From assembly GCF_001465835.2 (NCBI RefSeq), contig NZ_CP013661.2:2906501-2970500 (forward strand): a stretch of 64,000 nt of DNA. The letters run 5' to 3'. The notes below the pieces were generated by a model. That model worked only from the letters and a program-made list of their open reading frames with translations, did no database searches and was not told the DNA's origin. Source of the stretch: Planococcus kocurii. Lineage in GTDB: Bacteria; Bacillota; Bacilli; Bacillales_A; Planococcaceae. The translations under genes were made by a program, and so were the position numbers. Below, in pieces: positions 17,955 to 26,694 of this stretch. The first letter of the stretch is position 1; each line of letters starts with the position of its first letter.

Positions 17955-18870
17955 ATGAAGATTTTTTGATTCGGCTGCGTGAAACAAGCAGCACCATGTA
18001 GCACAGTAAACCAAACAGCATAGAAATTAGTAAAGAGTGAAGCAATGCAACAACTAAGTTTAGTTTTGTTAGCACAACAAGCATACCGGTCGTTGCTTGA
18101 AGTAAAACGATGATGAAAGCGATGCTCCATCCCCAGTAAATGACGCGCTGATCTTTATACTGCTTGATTGCATGCCAAGCGATATAGCCTAACCAAATGA
18201 CAATCAAGCCGGCAGCGGCACGATGCCCCATCTGTACCCATTCATACATATTGCTCGGCAATGCGAAACTGTCATTTCGACACAACGGCCAATCTGCACA
18301 AACGAGACTGGAATCTGTGTGACGAACCAAAGCACCAGTATAAACGACGAGATAAGAATACAAAGTAACGCCGATTGTGTGAAGACGTAATTTCTTACCA
18401 ATTTGTAAGCGATCTGCATCAAACTTCCGATCTACTTCAAAAATTAATAAAGTCAGAAGCAATATAGAAGCAAACGATAGCAAAGAGATTCCAAAGTGAA
18501 GAGCTAGAATAAAATCACCTTGTCCCCAGAGAACTTGCGCTGCGCCGATCAATGCTTGCAAGACTAAAAAGAAAACGGCCATGACTGCTAAGAATTTAGT
18601 TTCACGAATGTGTCCGAACTTTCTCCATGCCCATACTGCCAAAATGACAATTAGTATACCAACTACTCCTGTGACGAGACGATGTGAAAACTCGATTAAT
18701 ACTTCAGCTGTAATATTATCTGGAATCAACTTGCCATTACAATCTGGCCAATTTCGTCCACAGCCTAAGCCGCTGTCGGTCTTTGTGACAAGAGCGCCGC
18801 CTAAAAGAATCAATAACATGCCTATAGTAGCCGCTACGGCAAACCATTTAATGTATTTATTTTGCTGCAA
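17953..18870 (-). CDS. ctaA: Haem A synthase
   Basis: An integral membrane monooxygenase of 305 residues that oxidises the C8 methyl of haem O to give haem A for cytochrome aa3/caa3 oxidase. Eight membrane segments are visible. The haem-ligand histidines lie in EFSHRLVTG, ALHFGISL, GHRAAAG and LLHSLLIS, and the cysteine pair typical of the Bacillus-type enzyme is in CGRNWPDC. The start is TTG with AGGTGG just before it. Divergent from ctaB, as in Bacillus, with a 347-bp region between them. Confidence 0.94.
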   Translation of the reverse strand: MQQNKYIKWFAVAATIGMLLILLGGALVTKTDSGLGCGRNWPDCNGKLIPDNITAEVLIEFSHRLVTGVVGILIVILAVWAWRKFGHIRETKFLAVMAVFFLVLQALIGAAQVLWGQGDFILALHFGISLLSFASILLLTLLIFEVDRKFDADRLQIGKKLRLHTIGVTLYSYLVVYTGALVRHTDSSLVCADWPLCRNDSFALPSNMYEWVQMGHRAAAGLIVIWLGYIAWHAIKQYKDQRVIYWGWSIAFIIVLLQATTGMLVVLTKLNLVVALLHSLLISMLFGLLCYMVLLVSRSRIKKSS

Positions 18871-19217
18871 GTTACCACCTACTTTTTCTATAGAAAAAAT
18901 TTTAAACTCCTATTTACCTGCATACTCGATAATAGCGAATGTTACTTCAAAATACAACGAGAAATCAACAATAGTGGAAACTTTCAAGATTTGGACATAA
19001 TAAAGGGGGCTTCACAAACTGTTCAAAAACTATTATTTTTCTATCTTAAAATAGTGTAGCCGTTAGGGTATGATAAGAGATGTATATTTGTGAGACCAAT
19101 TACGTGAAAATCATCTCTTTTATCAGGAAATTTCAGTTATATGTAGAAAAACAACTGGAATTTAGATATAGTTATGATTAGCGGAGTATGCTTACAACTT
19201 TGAAAGGAGGGACTTAT
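18871..19217. promoter_or_regulatory. ctaA-ctaB divergent control region
   Basis: A 347-bp AT-rich gap with no convincing gene. Near ctaA it holds the perfect palindrome TTTTTCTATAGAAAAA (18882-18897 region). Near ctaB, TGATAAGAGATG (19071-19082) is repeated in inverted form as CATCTCTTTTATCA (19112-19125), which could be a hairpin or a protein site. In B. subtilis this intergenic region is controlled by ResD and CcpA. I found no good cre match and cannot assign the ResD sites. Confidence 0.5.
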
Positions 19218-20135
19218 ATGTCAAACGGCCGGGCAATGTCTGCAGAGACAAACGAAACACCGGAAGCAACTACATTTCTGAAAGACTTTTTGGCACTTAT
19301 AAAGATTGGAATCGTAAATTCTAATTTGATTACAGTCTTTACAGGATTGTGGCTTGCATTTCAGTTTTCCGACCGACATTTTCTGAATGAGCTGGATATC
19401 CTTGTGTATACGATTGTCGGTTCAGCATTAATCATTGCGGGTTCAGCAGCTATGAACAACTATATTGATACAGATATAGACCCTTTGATGGAAAGTAAAA
19501 AATCACGTCCGACAGTAACAGGAAGATTCAAGCCATCAGCTGTATTGGCACTTGCGATTTCTTTCATCGTTATAGGCGAATTATTTTTGTTTTCCGCTTC
19601 TGTATCAGCTGGTTTATTTGGGATTGCCGGAATTTTAGCTTATGTCGTTTTGTATTCTATGTGGTCAAAAAGACGTTATGTCAGCAACACGATAGTGGGA
19701 AGCATCTCTGGTGCCATTCCTCCACTAATCGGATGGGCTGCTGTCGAACCAACACTCGGGACGGGTGCTTGGGCATTGTTTTTGATCATGTTCATTTGGC
19801 AGCCACCGCATTTTTATGCGTTAGCTATGAAACGAACAGAAGAATATCGGGCAGCGAATATTCCTATGCTACCGGTAGTTAAAGGTTTTCACAGAACCAA
19901 GAAATCTATGCTTGCATGGGTTGTAATGCTTTTCCCGTTGCCATTCCTATTAATGGAACTTGGGACAGGCTTCATCATCTTAGCGACACTTTTAAACATC
20001 GGTTGGCTTGTATTAGCTATTCGTGGCTTTAAGGTGACTGATGACTTGAAATGGGCGAAGACGATGTTTATTTATTCATTGAACTATATGACCATTCTTT
20101 TTGTTTCAATGATTATTTTTGCTGTCTTCATCTAA
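19218..20135 (+). CDS. ctaB: Protohaem IX farnesyltransferase (haem O synthase)
   Basis: A polyprenyltransferase of 305 residues, in the membrane, that adds farnesyl to haem B to give haem O. The two Asp-rich/prenyl-binding regions [13 protein letters not shown] (about 91) and the WSKRRYVSN loop are typical, as is the [14 protein letters not shown] motif. About nine membrane segments. The ATG at 19218 follows AAAGGAGGG; an upstream in-frame ATG at 19188 lacks a ribosome site. First gene of the oxidase operon; ctaC follows after 52 bp. Confidence 0.95.
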   Translation: MSNGRAMSAETNETPEATTFLKDFLALIKIGIVNSNLITVFTGLWLAFQFSDRHFLNELDILVYTIVGSALIIAGSAAMNNYIDTDIDPLMESKKSRPTVTGRFKPSAVLALAISFIVIGELFLFSASVSAGLFGIAGILAYVVLYSMWSKRRYVSNTIVGSISGAIPPLIGWAAVEPTLGTGAWALFLIMFIWQPPHFYALAMKRTEEYRAANIPMLPVVKGFHRTKKSMLAWVVMLFPLPFLLMELGTGFIILATLLNIGWLVLAIRGFKVTDDLKWAKTMFIYSLNYMTILFVSMIIFAVFI

Positions 20136-20187
20136 AACACCATTTCTACAGAGAAACTACTTATACAAGAGAGGGGTATGAAAAGCT

Positions 20188-21282
20188 ATGATGAAAGGGA
20201 TTAAAAAATGGCGGCTTTTCGCATTGATGACCACATTATTGGTTTTTCTTGCGGGATGTGGGCGCGAAGAGATTTCGACCTTGATACCAGCGGGCAAAGT
20301 TGCTCAAGATCAATTTAATCTGTTGATTTTATCATCAGTTGTTATGCTATTTGTCATCATCGTTGTAACAATTATTTTCGTTTTAGCAATCGTTAAATTC
20401 CGCCGTTCGAAAATGGGGGAAGACATGATTCCGGAACAAGTTGAAGGAAGCGCGAAATTAGAATTTTTATGGACAGCGGTTCCGATTGTCTTACTTTTAA
20501 TTCTTGCTGTTCCAACAGTTTATTCAACATTTGATTTGGCTGACGTTTCTACGATGGACGTTGAAGCAAAAGATGGTAAGTCATCTAACTTAACGGTCAA
20601 CGTAACTGGAAAACTTTACTGGTGGGAATTTGAATATCCGGAACAAGGAATTGTAACTGCTCAAGAATTGGTCGTACCGACTGATGAACGCGTTTACTTT
20701 AACTTGATTTCAGCAGACATTAAACACTCGTTTTGGATTCCATCTATTGGCGGTAAATTGGATGTAAACCCTGAAAACGTCAACACGTTCTATTTAGAGT
20801 TTGACCAGGAGTCAGCAGAACTTGAAGACGGTGTATTCTATGGTAAATGTGCTGAGCTTTGTGGACCTTCTCACGCATTGATGGATTTCAAAGTGAAATC
20901 TGTGGATCGCGAAGAGTTTGACCAATGGGTAACTGCTATGCAAGCCGAAGAACCAGCTGCAGTTGAAGGAGATCTTGCTCAACAAGGCGAAGAATTGTTT
21001 GGAGCTGATGGTTTAGCATGTATTTCTTGCCACGCAACTTCTGGTGCTGGCGGAACTGGTGGCGTTGGTCCTAACTTAGCAACATTTGGCGATCGTAACC
21101 GTGTTGCTGGATACTTAGAACACGACGAAGAAAATCTTAAAAATTGGATTCAAGATCCACAAGAATACAAACCTGGTAACTTAATGCCAGAAGCGGCTTC
21201 ATTAAATAATGGAAAAGCACTGTCAGATCAAGAACTTGATGCTCTTGCGGCTTATCTAATGGGCCTATCAGTTGAAGAGTAG
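20188..21282 (+). CDS. ctaC: Cytochrome c oxidase subunit II with fused cytochrome c domain
   Basis: A membrane-anchored subunit of 364 residues that takes electrons from cytochrome c into the CuA centre of caa3 oxidase. It begins with a lipoprotein signal peptide (LLVFLAGCG), then two membrane helices (about 45-70 and 90-112). The CuA domain has IKHSFWIPSIGGK and CAELCGPSHALM. A C-terminal cytochrome c domain has the haem motif CISCH and a distal Met in NLMPEA. The fusion marks a caa3-type enzyme. Confidence 0.96.
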   Translation: MMKGIKKWRLFALMTTLLVFLAGCGREEISTLIPAGKVAQDQFNLLILSSVVMLFVIIVVTIIFVLAIVKFRRSKMGEDMIPEQVEGSAKLEFLWTAVPIVLLLILAVPTVYSTFDLADVSTMDVEAKDGKSSNLTVNVTGKLYWWEFEYPEQGIVTAQELVVPTDERVYFNLISADIKHSFWIPSIGGKLDVNPENVNTFYLEFDQESAELEDGVFYGKCAELCGPSHALMDFKVKSVDREEFDQWVTAMQAEEPAAVEGDLAQQGEELFGADGLACISCHATSGAGGTGGVGPNLATFGDRNRVAGYLEHDEENLKNWIQDPQEYKPGNLMPEAASLNNGKALSDQELDALAAYLMGLSVEE

Positions 21283-21312
21283 AAAAAAGCTTAAAAAAGG
21301 GAGGTATTCACT

Positions 21313-23196
21313 GTGAGTTCTATTGCTCAAAAAAAGGGCTTCGGCGCTACAATATGGGACTTCATGACAACTGTCGATCATAAAAAGATCGCGATCCTTT
21401 ATCTCATCTCAGGTGGTTTCTTCTTCCTTGTTGGTGGCGTTGAAGCGATGTTGATCCGTATCCAGTTAGCTAAAGCAGGAAATGATTTCCTAAGTGCTGG
21501 AACATATAACGAAGTTATTACCATGCACGGTACGACCATGATTTTCTTGGCAGCCATGCCAATTTTACTGGCTTTCATGAACGCCATTATGCCTTTGCAA
21601 ATTGGTGCGCGTGATGTGGCTTTCCCATTCTTAAATTCACTTGGTTTCTGGTTATTCTTCTTTGGTGGTATTTTCTTAAACCTTTCTTGGTTTATGGGAG
21701 GCGCACCAGACGCAGGTTGGACGAACTATGCTTCGCTCGCACTTGCATCTGAAGGTCACGGAATCGACTTTTATTCACTGGGATTAACGATATCTGGTTT
21801 TGGTACATTGATAGCAGGGATTAACTTCCTAGTAACGATTATCAATATGCGCGCACCAGGTATGACGTACATGAGAATGCCATTGTTTACGTGGACAACT
21901 TTTGTTGCTTCTGCTCTAATCTTATTGGCCTTCCCACCACTTACAGTCGGACTATTCTTTATGATCTTTGATCGTATGTTCGATGCTAGCTTCTTTGCAG
22001 TTGAAATGGGCGGAAACACGATTATTTGGGAGCATTTATTCTGGATCTTCGGTCACCCTGAAGTTTACATTTTGATTTTGCCGGCTTTCGGTATTTTCTC
22101 CGAAATCTTTGCAATCTTCTCACGTAAGCGTCTTTTCGGATACACGGCACTCGTTTTTGCTACAATCCTAATTGGTTTTTACGGATTCATGGTTTGGGCT
22201 CACCATATGTTCACAGTTGGTTTAGGACCAACAGCTAATGCTGTTTTCGCTTTAGCGACAATGATCATTGCTGTTCCAACCGGAATTAAAATCTTTAACT
22301 GGTTACTGACAATTTGGGGAGGCAATATTTCCTTCACTGTTCCAATGATTTACGCTGTAGCGTTCATCCCTACGTTCGTAGCTGGTGGAGTTACAGGAGT
22401 CATGCAAGCAATCGCACCTTTGGATTACCAATTGCATGATTCGTACTTTATCGTAGCTCACTTCCACTATGTTATTGTCGGTGGTGTTGTACTAGGTATT
22501 CTTGCAGGTACACATCTATACTGGCCAAAAATGTTTGGAACGATGCTTAGCGAAAAATTAGGGAAATGGACATTCTGGTTCTTCTTTATTGGATTCCATT
22601 TAACATTCTTCATTCAGCATTTCCTAGGGTTAATGGGTATGCCACGTCGTGTTTACACGTTCAGCGCAGATCAAGGCTGGGATTTGTTTAACGCAATTAG
22701 TTCAGTTGGAGCTGTTTTGATGGCGATTGGTGTCATCATTCTTCTTGTCAACGTCGTGATTACAACGGTTAAAAATGAGCGTGTCGGCAATGACCCATGG
22801 GGCGACGGTCGTACATTGGAATGGGCTATTCCATCTCCACCGCCATTTTATAACTTTGCACAAACACCATTAGTTCGTGGTCTTGATACGTACTGGATCG
22901 AAAAAATGGAAGGCAATAAAAAAGGCATGATTTTCGCAGAACCTCTTGGTGACATCCATATGCCGAATGGCTCAATCATTCCTTTCGTAATTTCACTAGG
23001 AATGTTCGTCGCATCATTTGGTGCATTGTACTTCCTTGATGGCGACAAGCCTTGGGCATTAGCGGTCTTGATTCTTGGACTAGTCATTACTTTCGGTTCA
23101 ATGTTGCTTCGCTCGTTGAAAGATGATTTAGGCTTCCACATTACAAAAGCAGAATTACTGAAAGATGCGAAAGGAGGCAACACTGATGGACATTAA
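21313..23196 (+). CDS. ctaD: Cytochrome c oxidase subunit I
   Basis: The catalytic haem-copper subunit, 627 residues, with 12 or more membrane helices. The low-spin haem a ligand is in ITMHGTTMIF. The CuB site is in FGHPEVYILILP (His-Tyr cross-link region) and the vicinal HH of WAHHMFT. The haem a3 and a ligands are in AHFHYVIVGG. A D-channel and K-channel type A enzyme is likely. The start is GTG with GGGAGGT upstream. The end overlaps ctaE by 11 nt. Confidence 0.97.
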   Translation: MSSIAQKKGFGATIWDFMTTVDHKKIAILYLISGGFFFLVGGVEAMLIRIQLAKAGNDFLSAGTYNEVITMHGTTMIFLAAMPILLAFMNAIMPLQIGARDVAFPFLNSLGFWLFFFGGIFLNLSWFMGGAPDAGWTNYASLALASEGHGIDFYSLGLTISGFGTLIAGINFLVTIINMRAPGMTYMRMPLFTWTTFVASALILLAFPPLTVGLFFMIFDRMFDASFFAVEMGGNTIIWEHLFWIFGHPEVYILILPAFGIFSEIFAIFSRKRLFGYTALVFATILIGFYGFMVWAHHMFTVGLGPTANAVFALATMIIAVPTGIKIFNWLLTIWGGNISFTVPMIYAVAFIPTFVAGGVTGVMQAIAPLDYQLHDSYFIVAHFHYVIVGGVVLGILAGTHLYWPKMFGTMLSEKLGKWTFWFFFIGFHLTFFIQHFLGLMGMPRRVYTFSADQGWDLFNAISSVGAVLMAIGVIILLVNVVITTVKNERVGNDPWGDGRTLEWAIPSPPPFYNFAQTPLVRGLDTYWIEKMEGNKKGMIFAEPLGDIHMPNGSIIPFVISLGMFVASFGALYFLDGDKPWALAVLILGLVITFGSMLLRSLKDDLGFHITKAELLKDAKGGNTDGH

Positions 23197-23812
23197 TCAA
23201 CGATATACTCCTCAATCATGGCCCGAACACCCTGAGACGGCTACGATGGAAGGAAAAAATAAGTTTATTGGCTTCTGGTTGCTTCTTGCAGCTGAGACAG
23301 TAACATTTGCGACTCTTTTCGCAACATATCTTGCATTAAAAGACAAAGGGCCAAGCGGCATGGAATTTTCTGCCGCTGAACTTTTTGAACTGCCGTTAGT
23401 TTTTGCTATGACGATGATTCTTTTAACATCTTCATTAACAAGTGTTTACGCTATGTATCACATGAAAAACTACAATTTTAAAGCCATGCAGGCTTGGCTT
23501 GGGATTACCGTTTTGCTTGGTCTAACTTTCCTTGGATTGGAGATTTATGAGTTTAATCATTACGTCCATTTAGGATTTGGCTATACCAATAGTGCGTTCA
23601 GTTCGGCGTTCTTTACACTCGTTGGAACGCATGGTGCGCACGTACTATTCGGTCTTAGCTGGTTTATCGCCTTGATGCTTCGTAACGCAAAACGTGGCTT
23701 GAACATGTACAATGCACCAAAATTCTATTTAGCTTCGTTATACTGGCATTTTATTGACGTCGTATGGGTATTCATCTTTACTGTCGTCTATTTGATGGGA
23801 GTGATCGGATAA
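23186..23812 (+). CDS. ctaE: Cytochrome c oxidase subunit III
   Basis: A 208-residue subunit with five membrane helices that stabilises the oxidase and its oxygen path. It has the conserved FWLLLAAETVTFATLFATY helix, GTHGAHVLFGLSW and the C-terminal YWHFIDVVWVFIF. AAAGGAGG lies inside the end of ctaD and fixes the ATG at 23186, so the two genes overlap. The TAA shares one base with the ATG of ctaF, giving coupled translation. Confidence 0.96.
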   Translation: MDINQRYTPQSWPEHPETATMEGKNKFIGFWLLLAAETVTFATLFATYLALKDKGPSGMEFSAAELFELPLVFAMTMILLTSSLTSVYAMYHMKNYNFKAMQAWLGITVLLGLTFLGLEIYEFNHYVHLGFGYTNSAFSSAFFTLVGTHGAHVLFGLSWFIALMLRNAKRGLNMYNAPKFYLASLYWHFIDVVWVFIFTVVYLMGVIG

Positions 23813-24144
23813 TGGCACACGATACACATATTCATGTTAGATCGCAGGCAGAATTCGAGTACGTTAAGAAAAAAAGAGCAGATGAAATGAGAGGCCATCT
23901 AGCCACTTTCGCAATTATGATTTTCTTAACATTAATTGCTTTTACCATGGTTGCGGCTGGATTTTCGGTTTACTTGATTGTTCCTATTATTTTATTGTTA
24001 GCAGGCATTCAAGTAATTCTTCAACTGTATTACTTCATGCACATGAGCGGTAAAGGACACGGCATGGTTGCGTTCTTTATGTTCTGTGGAATGTTTGTAG
24101 CTTTCATCACGGTTCTCACATTTGTAACAATTATTTGGTGGTAG
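23812..24144 (+). CDS. ctaF: Cytochrome c oxidase subunit IVB
   Basis: A 110-residue subunit with three membrane helices (about 33-52, 58-78 and 85-108) and the QVILQLYYFMHM signature of bacterial subunit IV. The start overlaps the ctaE stop as TAATG; GGGAG in ctaE acts as ribosome site. Last gene of the contiguous operon: a decayed insertion element begins 13 bp after the stop. Confidence 0.94.
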   Translation: MAHDTHIHVRSQAEFEYVKKKRADEMRGHLATFAIMIFLTLIAFTMVAAGFSVYLIVPIILLLAGIQVILQLYYFMHMSGKGHGMVAFFMFCGMFVAFITVLTFVTIIWW

Positions 24145-24157
24145 AATCTCTTAGAAA

Positions 24158-24561
24158 GGGGCTGTGCCAAAAGGTCATGATCAATGACTTTTTGAGTGCA
24201 GCTCCTTTTTGCGTGCGACAGAATGAACGGATGTCTATTGAGAGGGACTGTTTCCTCAGCGTCTTGGCTGCCATTAGCCAGTTTGGATCTTTTAAAAGAC
24301 CATTTCTTTAAAATGAAAGCAAAGGTCAAATCAGCTTTTGCTAATAAATCGATGACAGAAATCTACAGCAGATGCAAATTGGCGTGGCAAGTGTTTTCGT
24401 TACTACCAAGGACAATCGGTCGTTTTGTAAAAGTCATCTCGGAGAACTCGAAAAAGTGCACACCGATTTCGGGATTCTGGACCGCAATTCAAAAAACAGA
24501 CGGAGAAAAAAGAATTCTTTTTCTCTGTCTGTTTTATGTTAAAGACTTACATGACAGTTTC
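24158..24561 (-). mobile_element. Collapsed insertion element, copy A
   Basis: A 404-bp remnant, oriented on the minus strand. Its outer end, GGGGCTGTGCC, forms a long hairpin with GCAGCTCC (24158-24211) that can act as a terminator for ctaF. Its inner end is GACAGTTTC (24553-24561). Next to the inner end lies a strong hairpin, AACAGACGGAGAAAAA with TTTTTCTCTGTCTGTT. On the minus strand a decayed stretch DLTFAFILKKW near 24318 resembles the C-terminus of IS1182-type transposases (LTFA.NLKK). The order of parts matches copy B. No intact transposase remains; family assignment is from memory. Confidence 0.7.
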
Positions 24562-24641
24562 TTTTCTGCAATTGATTTGTTGTGTACACAAAGCGACAAA
24601 GAGTCATGAGGCATCGAGCTATGGAAATAATGCGTTCGCTT

Positions 24642-24667
24642 GATTCATGTCAGATTCGACATGAATC
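24642..24667. repeat. Perfect inverted repeat upstream of ctaG
   Basis: GATTCATGTC and GACATGAATC are perfect 10-bp arms around AGATTC. No T run follows, so it is not a classical terminator. It lies 34 bp before the ctaG promoter -35 box and could be an operator or a leftover of the insertion event. Confidence 0.6.
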
Positions 24668-24700
24668 TGTATGTGTTTTGTATTGTTCATAGTTCGTTCA

Positions 24701-24729
24701 TTGATATAGTTCATAGACCACTATATAAT
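24701..24729 (+). promoter_or_regulatory. Predicted SigA promoter of ctaG
   Basis: TTGATA, 17 bp, TATAAT. The near-consensus boxes stand 31 bp before the ctaG ATG, inside the gap created by the element between ctaF and ctaG. Confidence 0.75.
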
Positions 24730-24760
24730 TAGGGTACTTGAGGAAAAGGAGGTCCGTTCC

Positions 24761-25684
24761 ATGCCAATCAGTATCTTCGGATTCCAAGCTTTATGGAGTC
24801 CCGTTTACTTAGCCGTCCTCGTTTTAGTGACGATTCTCTATTTTTTAATCACTGTAAAATGGCGCGGAAAGTTTAAAGGCCATCAGCCGCTTAACATAAA
24901 AGAAGCTGGACTTTTTGTAACTGGTATAATTCTGCTCTATATTATTAAAGGTTCGCCTGTAGATTTATATGGACATATTCTTTTTACTATGCATATGATC
25001 CAGATGGCGTTATTGCTCCTGTTGATTCCGCCATTGTTGATTATGGGGATACCAACTTATCTTTGGAGAGCGTTTATCAATCTGCCAGTCGTCAAGCCAT
25101 TGTTTAATTTTTTCACTAATCCAATGCTTGCTCTGATTTTGTTCGGAATGGTCTTTTCTCTCTACCACATTCCAATGGTTTTTGATTTTGTTAAACAAGA
25201 TATGCTCATTCACGGAGTGACTAACGTTATATTGTTTACCTCTGCTATATTTTACTGGTGGCCGGTAGTGAATAAAATGGAAGGCATGCATAAATTTCAT
25301 GGTTTAAAGAAATTGGGGTATTTATTTGGACTTAGCGTGTTAATGACCCCTGCATGTGCATTGATCATCTTTAGTGGAACTCCTTTTTACGCAACCTATA
25401 CGGATGGGGAAGCTTGGCTGCAAGCAATGGCGTTATGTGTGCCTGCTGGAACGCTATCGCAGCTTAACCTATCAGGCCCTGAGCTGTTCTCTACGATGTC
25501 AGCGATTGAAGATCAACGAACTGGTGGAATTACAATGAAAGTGCTTCAGGAGCTTGTTTTTACAGGTTTCTTATGGCTAGTATTCTACGAGTGGTTGCGT
25601 AATGAAACAGAAAATGCGGATGCAATTACAGCAAAATCTTTGCAAGACCGTAAAGATATGGCTTACCACAGACACAACGCTTGA
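24761..25684 (+). CDS. ctaG: Cytochrome c oxidase assembly protein CtaG (caa3 type)
   Basis: A 307-residue membrane protein with about seven helices, needed in Bacillus for formation of active caa3 oxidase (copper delivery is proposed). Conserved parts include FTMHMIQMALLLLLIPPLLIMGIP, SLYHIPMVFD with a buried His, and FYWWPVVN. AAAGGAGG precedes the ATG. Normally it follows ctaF directly; here 616 bp and an element intervene. The DUF420 gene follows after 22 bp. Confidence 0.93.
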   Translation: MPISIFGFQALWSPVYLAVLVLVTILYFLITVKWRGKFKGHQPLNIKEAGLFVTGIILLYIIKGSPVDLYGHILFTMHMIQMALLLLLIPPLLIMGIPTYLWRAFINLPVVKPLFNFFTNPMLALILFGMVFSLYHIPMVFDFVKQDMLIHGVTNVILFTSAIFYWWPVVNKMEGMHKFHGLKKLGYLFGLSVLMTPACALIIFSGTPFYATYTDGEAWLQAMALCVPAGTLSQLNLSGPELFSTMSAIEDQRTGGITMKVLQELVFTGFLWLVFYEWLRNETENADAITAKSLQDRKDMAYHRHNA

Positions 25685-25706
25685 ATCATAAAGGAGAATA
25701 ACTTAA

Positions 25707-26168
25707 ATGAATTTGCCGCTATTGCCGACTATCAGTACATTTTTTATCGTATTAAGCGCAATTTTAGTAGCGATTGGCTGGAATCTAGTCCTTCGCCGCA
25801 AAATTGAAGCTCACAAGAAAGTGATGGTGGGAGCAGGGGCTTCGGCACTCACTTTCTTCATCATCTACATGTCTCGCACTATTTTTATCGGCAATACCGC
25901 TTTTGGCGGGCCAGATGATTTGAAAATCTTTTATACCGTATTTTTGATTTTTCATATTACCTTGGCTACAACCGGTGGAATTATGGGCCTTTTCACTATT
26001 TACTGGGGCTGGAAAAATCAATTGACGAAACATCGCAAAATTGGTCCGATTACTAGTATTGTCTGGTTTTCTACAGCAATCACTGGTGTCATGGTTTACT
26101 TACTCCTTTATGTATTTTATGAAGGCGGCCATACAACCTCAGTATTCAAAGCTATTTTAGGTGGATAA
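25707..26168 (+). CDS. DUF420 membrane protein (YozB-like)
   Basis: A 153-residue protein with four to five membrane helices and the DUF420 histidine pattern: KIEAHKKVM, FHITLATTGG and TKHRKIG. Family members are linked to oxidase assembly by gene neighbourhood. AAAGGAG precedes the ATG. Co-transcribed with ctaG. A second collapsed element starts 4 bp after the stop codon. Confidence 0.88.
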   Translation: MNLPLLPTISTFFIVLSAILVAIGWNLVLRRKIEAHKKVMVGAGASALTFFIIYMSRTIFIGNTAFGGPDDLKIFYTVFLIFHITLATTGGIMGLFTIYWGWKNQLTKHRKIGPITSIVWFSTAITGVMVYLLLYVFYEGGHTTSVFKAILGG

Positions 26169-26172
26169 AAAA

Positions 26173-26689
26173 GAGGTTGTCCAATCAATCTCTAACATAA
26201 AACAGACGAAGAAAAAGAATTCCTTTTTCTTCGTCTGTTTTTTTGGAATTATCGCCTAAAATGTAGAAGTGGCAATGCCACAATCCCGAGCGCCGTGTGC
26301 ACTTTATCGAGACCCTAGAGGAGAAATCACCGGAATGACGGATTGCCCTTGATAGACCGAACACACTCTCTCCGTCAATTTTGCGTTATCTGTTTAAAGA
26401 GGACGTCCATCATCACTTTTCCGTGCTATCCTTCGGAGAAGTCAACTTCAGATTTCACATAAAAATCTTTTTTTCTACTGGTGGTGTGATGACTCCCATT
26501 TTACAGAAATGGACGATTTTTTGTCTCATTTTTCGTTCCAGAACGACTGATGGGAATGGAGAGGGTGTAGCCGGCTGAGGCCGTGCCTGCGGAAAGCGAG
26601 CGCTGGAAAGGAAAGTAGCCTGTTTTGACACATGCAAAAGGAGCTGTACCCCAAAAAAGTCATTGTTTATGACCTCTTGGGACAGCCCC
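26173..26689 (+). mobile_element. Collapsed insertion element, copy B
   Basis: A 517-bp remnant in plus orientation, inverted relative to copy A. Terminal repeats are GAGGTTGTCC at the left and GGACAGCCCC at the right (imperfect inverts of each other). Next to the left end is the same hairpin as in copy A (AACAGACGAAGAAAAAG with CTTTTTCTTCGTCTGTT). CCCGA..CGGTGTGCACTTT..TCGAG and GATTG.CCTTG also match copy A. The right end (26635-26697) folds into a roughly 60-nt hairpin with seven T and probably terminates transcription from ctaG. No usable transposase frame is left. Confidence 0.7.
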
Positions 26690-26694
26690 TTTTT

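Noticed and set aside
18581..19000. Plus-strand 139-codon frame opposite ctaA
   Set aside because: It is antisense to clear ctaA coding sequence and has no start signals.
20178..20204. Eight-codon ORF overlapping the ctaC start, a possible uORF
   Set aside because: Its ATG is only about one base from the GAGAGGGG ribosome site, too close for efficient initiation; the ATG of ctaC is at a better distance.
24196..24609. Plus-strand open frame of 137 codons between ctaF and ctaG
   Set aside because: It lies antisense in the decayed insertion element, has no ribosome site and no recognisable protein features; its hydrophobic end comes from the element's AT-rich hairpin.
26381..26578. Open frame of 65 codons inside copy B
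   Set aside because: No ribosome site, no family resemblance, and it is part of the eroded element.
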